From contig DATAJX010000005.1 of the NCBI GenBank assembly GCA_036261915.1, forward strand, positions 72,859 through 136,858: DNA of 64,000 nt. The letters are read 5' to 3'. The position numbers were made by a program, and so were the translations under genes. The notes under the pieces are model-generated. The model ran no database searches. It worked only from the letters and a program-made list of their open reading frames with translations, and was not told the origin of the DNA. Numbering within the stretch: the stretch's first letter is position 1; each line of letters starts with the position of its first letter. The DNA is from DATAJX01 sp036261915 (GTDB taxonomy: Bacteria; Pseudomonadota; Alphaproteobacteria; UBA2136; UBA6156). Shown piece after piece: positions 63,314 to 64,000 of the stretch.

Positions 63314-64000
63314 ATGCGCATGTTTTGGCGACTTTTTGGTATACTATCGGTGACCCTGAGCGTAGGGGTATCGAGCCATGCCTTTGCGCAGGACTGGGGA
63401 AAAATGGCCACCGTCAGCAGCAGCATGGGCGTGAATGCCGGGCGCCTGTGCCTGGGCGAAGCCAGCCGCGGCGACATTGGCTGCCCCACCTATGCCCCCA
63501 GCGTGTCGACCGCCGGTAACGTAAGCATCACCGGGAACATCAGCGCCAACAAATTCATTGGGGACGGTACGGGCCTGACCGGTGTGACCGCCGGCAGCAG
63601 CGACCGCATTGTGAGCGGCACCACCGCCGTTTATGCCAACAACGATACCGGCTATGTGAGCTTCACCAGCGCGGGCCTGACCACCGGCTGGTACAGTCCT
63701 TCGGGCATTTTTGCTGCCGTGGGCATCAGCACCACTTCCAACCAGGCCAGCTTCACCACCATTTACACCGGTGGGCTTGCCACCATGACCAGCGGTATCA
63801 GCCTCACCGGCAATCTGACCGGTGCGGGGCTCATCAGCACCACCAGCGGCGGCACGGTCAGCGCCACCAATGTGAATGGCAACACCGGCACCTTCACCAC
63901 CTTGAACGCCAATAGTATCGGTGCGGGCAACATTAACGCGTCGGGCCAGATCACGGCCACGGCCGTGGGCGCCAACCTCATCAGCGCCACCGCTGCCACT
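63314..64000 (+). CDS. Exported tail-fibre-like repeat protein (cut by window edge)
   Basis: At least 229 residues of an exported protein: signal peptide (FWRLFGILSVTLSVGVSSHA, cleavage near AFA), then a Ser/Thr/Gly/Asn-rich beta region. SITGNISANKFIGDGTGLTG is a motif typical of tail-fibre and chaperone-trimerised surface proteins, and later repeats read SLTGNLTGAGLIS, SATNVNGNTGTFTTLNANSI. The ATG at 63314 is seven bases after TAAAGT, leaderless-type. It resembles 18618-19475 and 3578-4408 in layout. Confidence 0.75.
   Translation, partial: MRMFWRLFGILSVTLSVGVSSHAFAQDWGKMATVSSSMGVNAGRLCLGEASRGDIGCPTYAPSVSTAGNVSITGNISANKFIGDGTGLTGVTAGSSDRIVSGTTAVYANNDTGYVSFTSAGLTTGWYSPSGIFAAVGISTTSNQASFTTIYTGGLATMTSGISLTGNLTGAGLISTTSGGTVSATNVNGNTGTFTTLNANSIGAGNINASGQITATAVGANLISATAAT

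Overview
The window is GC-rich bacterial chromosome, almost entirely coding, and carries a dense set of core genes. Alphaproteobacteria-like traits are a membrane-anchored class I cytochrome c, a zinc-less L33, a 7Fe ferredoxin (FdxA), a phasin, an RpoB carrying both large lineage inserts, and a dusB-linked Fis/NtrC-type DNA-binding protein. I cannot name a genus. The broken ribosomal operons and the exported tail-fibre-like proteins suggest a poorly sampled lineage. No tRNA, rRNA, CRISPR array, transposase or integrated prophage was recognised.

Layout. 1-1578 (-): rpmH-rnpA-yidD-yidC, with overlapping ends; yidC runs off the left edge. 1678-5073 (+): a cytochrome c and single-gene units, including a glycine-rich exported protein and a pseudopilin-like protein. 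5142-6651 (-): dusB-fis. 6821-8832: pgpA, a lipoprotein, a GIY-YIG protein and a deoxyribosyltransferase-like protein. 9024-12196 (-): two tiny related proteins, rsmI, lpdA, aroK. 13127-17397 (-): sucA-Nudix-sucB, which with lpdA makes the 2-oxoglutarate dehydrogenase complex. 17549-19475: an NDT-like protein, an EF-hand protein, an exported repeat protein. 19503-23140: miaA-X-mrp, thyA, and divergent folA. 23233-26930: an Ala/Lys-rich exported protein, a TctDE-like two-component system, a 25-residue membrane peptide, a trypsin-like protease. 27040-47734 (-): fusA, rpsG, rpsL, rpoC, rpoB, rplL, rplJ, rplA, rplK in the usual order but split by unrelated genes (a flippase and a methyltransferase, an exported protein, a deformylase-like gene, small secreted or membrane proteins, and one gene divergent from rplJ). 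47903-53944: a Wzz/tyrosine-kinase-like protein with a broken P-loop, an FMN reductase, fdxA, and a DsbA-like protein overlapping a large membrane-anchored helical protein. 54003-63208: rpmG, xthA, bolA, a degenerate EAL protein facing an intact GGDEF protein, recJ, a phasin, an FAD-oxidoreductase-like protein, folD. From 63314 another exported tail-fibre-like protein runs off the right edge.

Expression signals. Most transcription units are short and end in strong intrinsic terminators, many with a C-TTGC-G or C-TGC-G loop. Ribosomal and polymerase genes have good Shine-Dalgarno sequences. Many other genes lack one and instead carry a -10-like hexamer 5-8 nt before the ATG, which suggests widespread leaderless transcripts; the cytochrome c, rsmI and fdxA also have well-spaced -35 boxes. 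Palindromic candidate operators sit at the promoters of the 12718 gene, the 44602 gene and the phasin.
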